13,555 bases of DNA, taken from NCBI GenBank assembly GCA_900772625.1, contig CAAHEQ010000079.1, positions 1 through 13,555 of the forward strand, given 5' to 3'. The position numbers were made by a program, and so were the translations under genes. This document shows, piece after piece, positions 1-7,250 of the stretch. The notes under the pieces are model-generated. The model was not told the DNA's origin. It worked only from the letters and a program-made list of their open reading frames with translations, and did no database searches. The stretch's first letter is position 1. Every line of letters begins with the position of its first letter. Source of the DNA: Alphaproteobacteria bacterium (lineage in GTDB: Bacteria > Pseudomonadota > Alphaproteobacteria > CAAHEQ01 > UBA3637).

Positions 1-58
1 AAAAAAGATTGAAAATGATGAAAATCAGTTTTATATCCTTGAAAAAATAACACACTAA
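1..58 (+). CDS. 3' end of an unidentified protein-coding gene (partial)
   Basis: Reading from base 2, an open frame gives 18 codons (K-K-I-E-N-D-E-N-Q-F-Y-I-L-E-K-I-T-H) and a TAA at 56-58. The composition looks like ordinary protein. The stop codon sits exactly at the foot of a terminator-like hairpin, which is why I read this as the tail of a real gene entering from the left. Eighteen residues are too few to name a family. It is convergent with the Lon-family gene to its right. The alternative, a chance open frame, cannot be excluded. Confidence 0.4.
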   Translation, partial: KKIENDENQFYILEKITH

Positions 59-101
59 AGCGCGGGGCGTGGCGCGACAAAAGGCGCCCCACGCTTTATT
101 T
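56..101 (+). terminator. Rho-independent terminator overlapping the stop of the upstream gene
   Basis: Arms 56-69 and 85-98 pair over 14 positions with one internal C/A mismatch. The core is GGGGCG against CGCCCC, with AAAGCG/CGCTTT at the base and a 15-base loop. The downstream side is T-rich (TTTATTT). The TAA of the partial upstream gene forms the first bases of the stem. The minus-strand side also runs into T-rich sequence (complement of the A-run near 42-50), so it could act in both directions and also stop transcripts of the convergent Lon-family gene. Confidence 0.55.
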
Positions 102-186
102 CCTGATAAAGGTTTAATGAAAAGAAAAATTTTTCTCTTTTGAGCCAGCGCAATCCAGCGAACATTTTTGTGAAGGCTTTTTTTAT

Positions 187-195
187 TGTGGATAA
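187..195 (-). promoter_or_regulatory. Perfect DnaA box (TTATCCACA on the minus strand)
   Basis: TGTGGATAA on the plus strand is the exact complement of TTATCCACA, the strongest class of DnaA-binding site known from E. coli oriC. It is flanked by T-rich tracts, which would suit DNA unwinding. Only this one perfect box is seen in the window, and an origin normally has a cluster. It could therefore be an isolated regulatory or titration site, or a chance match. Confidence 0.35.
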
Positions 196-217
196 CAGTT
201 GTTTTTTTGCTTATTCC

Positions 218-259
218 AAGAGCCAGCGCGGGCGCGCGTATTTTGGCGCGCTGGCTCTT
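218..259. repeat. 13-bp perfect inverted repeat, GC-rich
   Basis: AAGAGCCAGCGCG (218-230) is repeated inverted as CGCGCTGGCTCTT (247-259) around a 16-base spacer. Neither side has a following T-run, so it is not a classical terminator. The first ten bases of the unit recur as GAGCCAGCGC at 142-151. It may be a protein-binding site, an extragenic palindrome, or a convergent transcription barrier. Confidence 0.55.
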
Positions 260-384
260 ATGAGGGCGGCAAAATAGTTTTTTGAAAAGCGATAATGGCT
301 TAAAATTATCTGTCAGTCTTTTTAAAACCGACTCATTCGGGCAGTCTCAGTGAATAAAGCCTAAATCAACTTTATAAAAACATC

Positions 385-2793
385 TTATTCGGCGCGAATA
401 CGGCGCTTAGCTGAAGCTTTGAACAGACGATGTAATTCGGCTTGAATGCGTCCATAAATCGATGTTTTTGGATAAACGCCATTTTTATTTTTTAAGCCCG
501 CAGGTACGCCCGTTAAAATCTCAATTCCCTCGGAAATAGAGCTGACCGCATAAAGATGGAACATTCCTTTTTGCACGGCCGCCACGACCTCATCTTTAAG
601 CATCAAATTGCGCACGTTCGTTTTGGGAATGATAACGCCTTGTTCACCTGTCAAACCTTGCATCTTGCACACGTCAAAAAAGCCTTCGATTTTTTCGTTG
701 ACAGCGCCGATAGCTTGAACTTGACCCAGCTGGTTGACAGAACCCGTCACAGCAATGCCTTGCTTAATCGGTTGCTTGCTCAGCGCCGACAAAAGTGCGT
801 ACAATTCTGCCGATGAGGCAGAGTCTCCGTCAATAGGTCCATAGGATTGCTCGATTGCAATGCTTGCGTTAAACGACAGAGGCTCGGCTTGCCCGAATAA
901 GGACGACAGGAATGAAGATAAAATCAAAATCCCTTTGGAATGAAGCGGTCCGCCCAGCTCAACCTCGCGTTCGATATCGATAATTTTGCCGTCTCCTAAA
1001 CAGATTTGGCAGGTTAAGCGGCTGGGCTTACCAAAGCGAATTTGTCCAAATTCTTGCACTGCTAGAATGTTGATTTGCCCCACTTCCAATCCGCTCGTTT
1101 TAATCATCAACGTCCCGTTTTTAATGTGCTCGAGACCGCTTTGATACAGGTTGTTCGAACGCTCCTTTTGCGCTTGAATAGCTTGATCAACGTGGCGACG
1201 TTCAATCAACGGGTTTTTGTCAAGTCGCGCAAAATAATCGGATTCTTTCATTAAATCCGACACTTTTGATAAGCGTGTCGTCAACTTATATGCATCATCA
1301 CACATACGGGACGCGTATTCAATCAACCGCTCCAGCGCGCTTTTGGAGCACGCTTTTAAGCGATACTTTTGCACTAACATCGCCAGCAGTGCTACATATT
1401 TTTCGATATTTTCTTCGTTGCGGTCGATTTTGGGATAAAAGTTCGCTTCGACTTTAAAGAGCTTTTGAAAGTCAATGTCTTGATCAGATAGCGCATAATA
1501 AAGTTCACTTTCGCCAATTAAAACGACCTTGATGTCCAAAGGAATTGCTTCGGGCTCAAGCGTGGTTGTACTGATAACGCCAGCTTCTTCATCGGCGGAC
1601 TCAATGCGAATTTTTTTGCTTTTAAGCGCCCGCTTTAAACTTTCCCACGCAGCAGGGTGCGAACAAATATCCTTGGCATCGATAATCAAAAAACCGCCAT
1701 TTGCCAGATGTAAAGCGCCTGCTTTAATTAAGCTGAAATCCGTTGTCAGTGTTCCAAAGTGTTGCATACGCTCCATACGGCCGACCAAGTTTGGCAAGTT
1801 CGGATGCTCCAAATACACGACAGGCGCGTTTTGGCGCGGGCTGTGGTGCACAAAAAGGTTGACCTTGTAGCGATCCATAATCAGTGAGTTTTTCTTGGAT
1901 TTTTTAATAAAGGTTGCCAGCGCGTCCTCTTCTTCCGTTTGTTCGTCCAAAAAGATTGTCACATTTTCGACAATGTCTTTTTGCATCGCCTCAACATAGG
2001 CTTTCGCGTCTGGAATATCCGAATATTTTTTAATCAAGTCGTGCAGCAAGCCTTGCACCGCGTCATACGTCATTTGCTCGTTGAGCGTGTTGATTTGCTC
2101 TTTTTCTTCCTTTTCCCATTTAGGCACTTCTTTAATCGCATCTTGCAGCTGAGCTTGCGTTTCGTTCATTTGATCCAGCACGCGCTTGCGGGTTGCTTTG
2201 GGGAGCTTATCAAAAGCCTCTGGCGACAAGACATCGCCATCTTTGACAGGCGCAACGACAAGTCCTGTTGGCATACGCAAAATCGCCACATTTTTCTTGC
2301 CTTTCGCAAGATTTTGCAAGGTCGTAAAATACTCTTCACGCTGGTTTTTAAACCGCTCGCGGATCATATTGACTTGTTTGTTATAATTGTTGTCCTCAAA
2401 AATCGATGGCAAAATGTTGAGCGCCTCAGTGATAAATGCTTCAATGTCTTTGGCGAAAGTTTTGCCTTTACCTGTAGGTAAGCGTACGGCCTTTGGCTTG
2501 TGGGCAAACTCGAAGTTGTTGACATAGCACCAATCATCGGGCGCTTTTTTGCGCTCGGCTTCTTTTTTGAGCAGCTGCAAAGCCAAACTTTTTTTGCCGT
2601 TACCCTCAGCGCCCAAACAAAAAACATTATAGCCGTCATCAGGCATATTCATCGCAAATAAAATCGCCTCGATGGCTTTTTCTTGTCCGATTACTTCCGA
2701 GTTGTTTTCAACCTCTTTTGTTGTCGTGAAGGCCAGCGATTTTAAAGAACACGGTGTGTATAAATCTTTATATGACAGCTCGTATTTAATCAT
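385..2793 (-). CDS. Lon-family ATP-dependent protease (AAA_32 / AsrA-LonB type)
   Basis: This is an 802-residue cytoplasmic AAA+ serine protease expected to unfold and degrade proteins. The Walker A motif GAEGNGKKS is at residues 61-69. A long charged helical insertion follows (about 110-300). The Walker B strand GGFLIIDA is at 366-373. The C-terminal Lon protease domain (about 560-765) carries the Ser-Lys dyad: S658 in DGDSAS and K701 in GAVNEK. There is no classical Lon N-terminal substrate domain. The length and layout match the AAA_32 class to which Pseudomonas AsrA belongs, rather than housekeeping Lon (inference). A good Shine-Dalgarno, AAAGGGG, lies six bases before the ATG. The gene diverges from the TPR-like membrane gene and converges on the partial gene at the left edge. 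Substrates cannot be deduced. Family assignment is firm; the subgroup is less so. Confidence 0.9.
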   Translation of the reverse strand: MIKYELSYKDLYTPCSLKSLAFTTTKEVENNSEVIGQEKAIEAILFAMNMPDDGYNVFCLGAEGNGKKSLALQLLKKEAERKKAPDDWCYVNNFEFAHKPKAVRLPTGKGKTFAKDIEAFITEALNILPSIFEDNNYNKQVNMIRERFKNQREEYFTTLQNLAKGKKNVAILRMPTGLVVAPVKDGDVLSPEAFDKLPKATRKRVLDQMNETQAQLQDAIKEVPKWEKEEKEQINTLNEQMTYDAVQGLLHDLIKKYSDIPDAKAYVEAMQKDIVENVTIFLDEQTEEEDALATFIKKSKKNSLIMDRYKVNLFVHHSPRQNAPVVYLEHPNLPNLVGRMERMQHFGTLTTDFSLIKAGALHLANGGFLIIDAKDICSHPAAWESLKRALKSKKIRIESADEEAGVISTTTLEPEAIPLDIKVVLIGESELYYALSDQDIDFQKLFKVEANFYPKIDRNEENIEKYVALLAMLVQKYRLKACSKSALERLIEYASRMCDDAYKLTTRLSKVSDLMKESDYFARLDKNPLIERRHVDQAIQAQKERSNNLYQSGLEHIKNGTLMIKTSGLEVGQINILAVQEFGQIRFGKPSRLTCQICLGDGKIIDIEREVELGGPLHSKGILILSSFLSSLFGQAEPLSFNASIAIEQSYGPIDGDSASSAELYALLSALSKQPIKQGIAVTGSVNQLGQVQAIGAVNEKIEGFFDVCKMQGLTGEQGVIIPKTNVRNLMLKDEVVAAVQKGMFHLYAVSSISEGIEILTGVPAGLKNKNGVYPKTSIYGRIQAELHRLFKASAKRRIRAE

Positions 2794-2928
2794 AGTTTTC
2801 CCCTTTAAAATAATGATTTTGACATTATTGTCGCGTTTTTATGTTAATAAATATTTAAGAAAAATTATTTTTTTGTAGAAATTATGAAAAAAGTGCGCTA
2901 TACTGTTTTAAAACAGATAGGGGAAGCA
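2794..2928. promoter_or_regulatory. Divergent control region; -10 box and 14-bp palindrome for the plus-strand gene
   Basis: This AT-rich gap must hold promoters for both flanking genes. For the plus strand, TATACT at 2899-2904 is a fair -10 box, but no good -35 stands 16-18 bases upstream. A perfect 14-bp palindrome, CTGTTTTAAAACAG (2903-2916), overlaps the end of the -10 and the expected transcription start, a typical operator position. Its CTGT/ACAG ends recall LexA sites, but the spacer is six bases, not the eight of the E. coli SOS box. No clear minus-strand promoter was found. Confidence 0.4.
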
Positions 2929-4062
2929 ATGCTTGAAAATTTGAGTTTCTACCAGAAAGCGCGCTTGTGGTTGAGCGATTTTTCGTTTATGCAAAAGCCG
3001 TTAAGTTGGTTGGACAAAATTGAAGAAGGACTCAATCAAACAACGCAGCAAATAAGTCTGTGGTGGGACAATTACGGCATTTATTTTCGCTATATTTTGT
3101 TGTTGTTTGCGTTTACAATTTCCTATCTTTTTCTCAAAATTATTTTTAAAAAGATTATCAACTGGCATCGTGCTGCGCTTTTCGATTACGCAGATGGCGC
3201 TCGAATGCGCTATTGGGAACGTTATGCTATGGCAGAGGAAAAGCAAGCCTTATCGAGCATTCAAGACGTGATTGCCGAGTCGAAAAAATATACTTTAAAA
3301 AAGATTGAGGCCAAGAGTTTGCCTGTTGGTTTTGATTTGTTCTATCAAATTATGAGAGCGATGACGCAAGGCTATTCAGACGGCGAGATTGTCAAGATTT
3401 TGCCCTCGCAATTTAGCTTGATTGATGTAGTGCCGATGATTGAGGCTTTGCGTTCGTTTCGCGACCTTGCTGCGCGCCAGATTTTGCAACCGCGCAACCG
3501 TATTAAACGCGAGTATGCCAAAGCTTTGCAAGACCTGCAAAACGGCAACCCATACCGCGCCGCGCAGTTGATGAAAAAAGAATTGATGATTGCGCAAAAA
3601 TCTTTGTTTGATTTAAAAGACCGACTGTTGCAACAATATGCGCGAAAAGAAGCGTCCCAACTGGCGTTGCATCTGGCGTTGATTTTGGGAGTTTATGATG
3701 TAAACCTTTCGGAAAAAGCATTCCAGCGCGCTATGGAGTTAAATCCCAAAAACTCACAATCGATGATTTTGTATGGGCGCTTTCGGCAAAGGCTTTTTGG
3801 TGCGCAAGATAGGGCTATGGGAAAAACGTTTAAACAGCTCAGTCGAGGCATCGATAAAACTTTGCAAAACTATATGCTGGACTATGCAACTGAAATGGTG
3901 CGCAAAACCGAAGTCAGGGCGCGCCTTGATGAGTTGAAACTGCGTTATCAAGACGAAAAAGAACGCTATAACGCCGCTGTCCAAGTCGAACGCTTGAAGG
4001 TCAGAGAAGCTCTTAAAATGGCACGTATGCGCTCGATTGCGAACGAGGCTAGTGAAAGATAG
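2929..4062 (+). CDS. Membrane-anchored TPR-like protein of unknown function
   Basis: I do not recognise a named family. The 377-residue product has an amphipathic N-terminal stretch with many Trp, one strong transmembrane helix (about 53-74), then a long helical soluble part. Residues about 263-287 look like a tetratricopeptide repeat (A-F-x-x-A-M-E-L-N-P-K-N). The last 50 residues are highly charged and probably coiled coil. I chose the ATG at 2929 because AGGGG stands five bases upstream and follows a -10 box. An in-frame ATG at 2884 would add 15 residues but has no ribosome site and would put the -10 inside the gene. A scaffold role at the membrane is possible (inference). It is transcribed toward dnaN but has its own terminator. 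The arrangement faintly recalls HemY-like membrane TPR proteins; I saw no firm match. Confidence 0.75.
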   Translation: MLENLSFYQKARLWLSDFSFMQKPLSWLDKIEEGLNQTTQQISLWWDNYGIYFRYILLLFAFTISYLFLKIIFKKIINWHRAALFDYADGARMRYWERYAMAEEKQALSSIQDVIAESKKYTLKKIEAKSLPVGFDLFYQIMRAMTQGYSDGEIVKILPSQFSLIDVVPMIEALRSFRDLAARQILQPRNRIKREYAKALQDLQNGNPYRAAQLMKKELMIAQKSLFDLKDRLLQQYARKEASQLALHLALILGVYDVNLSEKAFQRAMELNPKNSQSMILYGRFRQRLFGAQDRAMGKTFKQLSRGIDKTLQNYMLDYATEMVRKTEVRARLDELKLRYQDEKERYNAAVQVERLKVREALKMARMRSIANEASER

Positions 4063-4202
4063 GCACGCATTTGCTCTGCCTGCACGATGATTTTGCTCAC
4101 TCGCTCGGCAAAGCCTTAGATTGAGGAACTCGGCCTGTCGTGGCAATTCCATCGATTTAACCAGTTGATTTATTTGAAGAGTGCGAAAAAAATCAAATTG
4201 TC
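4063..4202. other. Intergenic segment after the TPR-like gene; possible repeat element
   Basis: Bases 4063-4155 are richer in G+C than the T-tracts that follow. They stay open on the minus strand as an extension running back into the TPR-like gene (from an ATG whose complement lies at 4150-4152). Several short frames here look protein-like without start signals. It may be a remnant of an older gene end or an interspersed repeat. Nothing functional can be shown from the sequence alone. Confidence 0.3.
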
Positions 4203-4234
4203 AAGCAAAAAAAATGCTTTTTTTTGTTTTTTTT
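4203..4234 (+). terminator. Rho-independent terminator after the TPR-like gene
   Basis: AAGCA (4203-4207) pairs with TGCTT (4215-4219) around a run of A. It is followed by a long T-tract broken by a single G, up to 4234. The stem is short, but the T-tract is very strong. It separates the TPR-like gene from the dnaN operon. Confidence 0.55.
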
Positions 4235-4255
4235 ACTACCCTTTTTTTATAAATT

Positions 4256-4264
4256 TGTTATACT
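4256..4264 (+). promoter_or_regulatory. Extended -10 promoter for the dnaN operon
   Basis: TGTTATACT fits the extended -10 form TG-N-TATAAT with one mismatch. There is no convincing -35 at the usual distance, which is common when an extended -10 is present. The start of transcription would fall near 4271, giving a leader of about 60 bases before dnaN. It is the only good promoter between the upstream terminator and dnaN. Confidence 0.55.
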
Positions 4265-4279
4265 ATGCAAAGAATAAAG

Positions 4280-4295
4280 AAGAGCCAACGCTCTT
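4280..4295 (+). promoter_or_regulatory. Hairpin in the dnaN leader
   Basis: AAGAGC (4280-4285) and GCTCTT (4290-4295) pair perfectly around a CAAC loop. It lies in the predicted 5' untranslated leader, about 10 bases after the expected transcript start. It has too few following T to be a terminator. It could protect the messenger 5' end or bind a regulator (inference). Confidence 0.4.
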
Positions 4296-4330
4296 TAACG
4301 CACTGAAACTTTAAAAGAAGGAAAACGAAA

Positions 4331-5455
4331 ATGATGAAAATGACTATAGAACGCGATGTTTTGCTCAAATCGTTGTCTCACGTGCAAAGCGTGGTCGAAC
4401 GCAGACAAACTATTCCTATTTTGGCGAATGTCTTGCTGGAAACGAATATGGAAAACGGTGGCACATTGCTGTTGCGTGCAACGGATAACGAGATTGAAGT
4501 TTCGGACAAAGTTTCTGCATCGGTCGAAGAAGCAGGTGCGTTGACGGTTTCGGCGCACAAGCTTTATGACATCGTGAAAAAGCTGTCGGATGGCGCGCAA
4601 GTCAATTTTACTTATTTGGCGGATTCGTCTCAGCTGCAAGTCTCCTCAGGGCGTTCTCGTTTCGCGTTGTCGACAATTCCTGCCGAAGGTTTCCCAAGTA
4701 TGCAAATGGAGCAAGCGGCATCGACATTTACGCTGCCTGCCAAATCGTTGGCAAGTTTGATTGATAAGACGCAATTTGCAGTTTCGACCGAAGAGACACA
4801 CTATAACTTGAACGGTATTTATATGCACGAGAAAAAGGGCGACAAGCCTATGCTGAAAGTCGCGGCAACGGACGGTCACCGTTTGGCAACGGCGCAAATG
4901 GAACTGCCTCAGGGAGCGCAAGATATGCCTGCCGTGATTATTCCCCGCAAGACAATCGGCGAAGTGACAAAGCTTTTGGCGGAAACAGAGGCTGATGTGC
5001 AAATCGCTGTGTCGCAAAATCAGATTCGTTTTTCGTTTGGCGATGTGATTTTGGCGTCTCGCTTAATTGACGGCAATTATCCAGATTATGAGAAAGTCAT
5101 TCCGTCTGGCAATGACAAGTTTTTGGAAGTCGATAGCGCCGCTTTGACGACTTTGGTTGATCGTGTTGCGGTGATTTTCGAAAAATCGCGTGGCATTAAG
5201 ATGATTTTGAAAAAAGGCTCTCTGCGTGTTATGGCAGCCAATACGGAAGAAGGTATGGCAGAAGACGAAATGGAAGCGGGTTATGACGGTGACGATTTGG
5301 AAATCGGCTTTAACTATCGCTATTTGCTCGATATTTTGGCACAAGTCAAAGGCGGCACGGCGCGCTTTTCAATGCAAGACGGTATGGCGCCTGTGGTTGT
5401 GCAAGACGCAAATGATGAATCGGCGCTTTACGTTTTGATGCCTATGCGCGTGTAA
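4331..5455 (+). CDS. dnaN: DNA polymerase III beta subunit (sliding clamp)
   Basis: The 374-residue product is the ring-shaped clamp that dimerises around DNA and tethers polymerase III and other partners. The length is close to the usual 366-380, and three clamp domains of about 120 residues fit. Family landmarks include TIPILANVLL (27-36), GRSRFALSTIPAEGFP (107-122), ATDGHRLA (179-186), SRLIDGNYPDYEKVIP (243-258) and the terminal MPMRV, part of the partner-binding pocket. AGAAGGA stands eight bases before the chosen ATG; in-frame ATGs at codons 2 and 4 are alternatives. Two stop codons in tandem (TAA TAA) end the gene. It is first in the operon with recF and gyrB. dnaA is not upstream, as is usual in alphaproteobacteria. 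Confidence 0.97.
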   Translation: MMKMTIERDVLLKSLSHVQSVVERRQTIPILANVLLETNMENGGTLLLRATDNEIEVSDKVSASVEEAGALTVSAHKLYDIVKKLSDGAQVNFTYLADSSQLQVSSGRSRFALSTIPAEGFPSMQMEQAASTFTLPAKSLASLIDKTQFAVSTEETHYNLNGIYMHEKKGDKPMLKVAATDGHRLATAQMELPQGAQDMPAVIIPRKTIGEVTKLLAETEADVQIAVSQNQIRFSFGDVILASRLIDGNYPDYEKVIPSGNDKFLEVDSAALTTLVDRVAVIFEKSRGIKMILKKGSLRVMAANTEEGMAEDEMEAGYDGDDLEIGFNYRYLLDILAQVKGGTARFSMQDGMAPVVVQDANDESALYVLMPMRV

Positions 5456-5471
5456 TAAAAGTGGGTGTTTG

Positions 5472-6704
5472 ATGCGTTTAGGTATTCGTCAACTTTGCTT
5501 AACTCATTTTCGCTCGTACGAAACGCTTCGCCTGTCCTTGGGCGAGGCGTTAGCGCCTGTGGTGCTGACGGGCGCAAATGGGGCAGGCAAGACGAATATT
5601 TTGGAAGCAATTTCGTTTTTAACTCCAGGTAGAGGCTTGCGCGGGGCACGCTTGTCCGACATAGCAACACGCAAACCTGATGATGCTCTTTTTGCTTCAA
5701 ACGGCACTTTGGGGGCGTTTGGCATCAGTGGTTGTGCTGTGCAAGTGGGACAAAACGAGCAGAGCACTGCAGCAGATTGGGCTGCGTCTGGTTGGGCAGT
5801 CAGTGCGCGCGTGCAAACGCTGGACGGAATGGTGCAAGTTGGTACGGGCAAGGACGGCTCCTCTGAGCGGCGGCAAATTAAAATCGATGGCGAAAATGCC
5901 AAAACGCAAAGCGAGCTTGGCAATGTGCTGAGCGCTATTTGGGTGACGCCCGCGCAAGACCGCTTGTTTTGTGGTGATCCAGCGGCCAGACGCCGTTTTT
6001 TGGATCGGCTTGTACAGGCTTTTGACGCAGGGCATGCGAACATTTGTGCGGATTATTCGTATGCGCTCAAGCAATGGAATAACTTGCTGCACGAGGGCAG
6101 ACGCGATGATGCGTGGCTGTCGGCTTTGGAAGAACAAATTGCCGCCAATGGTGTGGCAATAGCGGCCGCTCGGCGTGACATTGTGGCGCGCCTAGCGCAG
6201 TTTTTAAGCGTCAGTGATGTGGACGGTTTCCCAACAGCAGAGATTCATCTAAGCGGGATTGTAGAACAATGGCTTGACGGTTTGGCGGCGGTGGACGTGG
6301 AAGATCGCTTTAAGGAAAAATTAAAGCAATCGCGTCACTTAGTGGCAGACGGTGGCTCGGTGGCGGGCGTGCATACGTCCGATTTTTCCGTGCTGCATGG
6401 CCAAAAGAATATGGACGCTGCGTTGTGTTCGACGGGCGAGCAAAAAGCTTTGCTGTACTCGATTGTGCTGGCGCAAACAAAGGCGGCAACGCAAGAAAAA
6501 GGCCAATGTCCAATTTTGCTGTTAGACGAGCTTGCGGCGCACTTTGATTCAAAAAGACGCAATGCATTGCTTGAACGTTTGGCGGCTTTGCCTGCTCAGG
6601 TGTGGCTGACAGGAACGGACGCAGAACCGTTTGTGGCGCTTTATGGTAGAGCAGAGTTTTTCAACATTGAAAATGCAAGTGTGAACTTGCTGAAAGTGGC
6701 GTAA
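5472..6704 (+). CDS. recF: RecF recombination mediator, ATP-binding SMC/ABC-type protein
   Basis: RecF binds gapped DNA and, with RecO and RecR, helps load RecA at stalled forks. The 410-residue product has the expected order: Walker A GANGAGKT at 34-41, the conserved LTPGRGLRGA segment (50-59), an ABC signature STGEQKAL at 320-327, Walker B PILLLDE at 347-353 and a D-loop (HFD) just after. It is slightly longer than E. coli RecF (about 357). The extra length seems to lie in the region 85-130. I chose the ATG at 5472; a TTG one codon earlier is possible. The ribosome site is poor (only GTGGG), so translation probably couples to dnaN, which ends 16 bases before. Confidence 0.95.
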   Translation: MRLGIRQLCLTHFRSYETLRLSLGEALAPVVLTGANGAGKTNILEAISFLTPGRGLRGARLSDIATRKPDDALFASNGTLGAFGISGCAVQVGQNEQSTAADWAASGWAVSARVQTLDGMVQVGTGKDGSSERRQIKIDGENAKTQSELGNVLSAIWVTPAQDRLFCGDPAARRRFLDRLVQAFDAGHANICADYSYALKQWNNLLHEGRRDDAWLSALEEQIAANGVAIAAARRDIVARLAQFLSVSDVDGFPTAEIHLSGIVEQWLDGLAAVDVEDRFKEKLKQSRHLVADGGSVAGVHTSDFSVLHGQKNMDAALCSTGEQKALLYSIVLAQTKAATQEKGQCPILLLDELAAHFDSKRRNALLERLAALPAQVWLTGTDAEPFVALYGRAEFFNIENASVNLLKVA

Positions 6705-6705
6705 A

Positions 6706-7236
6706 ATGCTTAACGAAAAAATCAAAACAAAAGATGGAAGAGAGCTGATTTTGCGCGAGCTAGTCGCCGCCGACTTTGATCCTATGGCCGATTATTTGGC
6801 ACAGCTGGCAACTGAGACTATTTTTACCAATCAATATGTCGGTCGCAAAATGGACAAGGAAAAAAGCTTGCGCCTTTACGCGGACGAGAACAATTTATTT
6901 TTGGGCGTGTTTGAGCCCTCGGGCAAAGTGGTTGGCTCTTGCACGATTACAATAGCCAAGCCCGACCACATTTGGTACAATAAAAATGCGGTATTCGGCA
7001 TTTCGATGTCAAAGGATTACTATGGGCAAGGCATCGGCTCGGTAATGATGGAAAAGATGATTGATTGGGCGTATCAAAAAGGAATGCACTTGATTGAAGG
7101 GCGCGTCAGAGCTAAAAACCGCCGTGCTATAAGTCTTTATTTAAAGTACGGTTTCGAGATTTGCGGCTTAGTCAAAGAAACGGCCTTAATAAACAACGAA
7201 TGGCATGATGAATATATTATATGTAAAAGACTGTAA
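6706..7236 (+). CDS. GNAT-family N-acetyltransferase
   Basis: The 176-residue product is a complete single-domain Gcn5-related acetyltransferase that would use acetyl-CoA to acetylate an amine. Motif A, with the pyrophosphate-binding Y-G-Q-G-I-G-S, is at residues 106-112. Motif B, N-R-R-A-I-S-L-Y-L-K-Y-G-F-E, is at 138-151. The N-terminal half (L-R-E-L-V-A-A-D-F-D) is typical of the fold. The substrate cannot be told: small molecule, peptide or protein N-terminus are all possible. It begins one base after the recF stop with no good ribosome site, so it is probably translated by coupling. A GNAT between recF and gyrB is not a standard member of this cluster. A link to clamp or gyrase control would be speculation. 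Confidence 0.9.
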   Translation: MLNEKIKTKDGRELILRELVAADFDPMADYLAQLATETIFTNQYVGRKMDKEKSLRLYADENNLFLGVFEPSGKVVGSCTITIAKPDHIWYNKNAVFGISMSKDYYGQGIGSVMMEKMIDWAYQKGMHLIEGRVRAKNRRAISLYLKYGFEICGLVKETALINNEWHDEYIICKRL

Positions 7237-7250
7237 AATAGGAGTGAAAA

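Larger units (their letters stand above)
102..384. other. Convergent intergenic region with no gene seen
   Basis: This stretch lies between two convergent genes and shows no convincing open frame. It holds a DnaA box (187-195), a 13-bp inverted repeat (218-259) and T-rich tracts near 163-207. The ten-base word GAGCCAGCGC occurs directly at 142-151 and 220-229 and inverted at 248-257. A weak minus-strand terminator for the Lon-family gene may be the small CCGA/TCGG hairpin near 329-341, followed on that strand by TTTT. Its stem is only four pairs, so I do not call it separately. Confidence 0.6.

Noticed and set aside
1939..2481. 180-codon open frame on the plus strand inside the Lon-family gene
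   Set aside because: It is antisense to a well-conserved protease gene, has no ribosome site and a composition typical of a reverse-strand shadow.
2903..2916. LexA/SOS box reading of CTGTTTTAAAACAG
   Set aside because: The E. coli box needs eight bases between CTGT and ACAG; here there are six, and alphaproteobacterial LexA uses a different (GTTC-type) site.
2884..2928. Fifteen-residue N-terminal extension of the TPR-like protein from the ATG at 2884
   Set aside because: No Shine-Dalgarno precedes it and it would place the -10 box and palindrome inside the gene; the ATG at 2929 has AGGGG five bases upstream.
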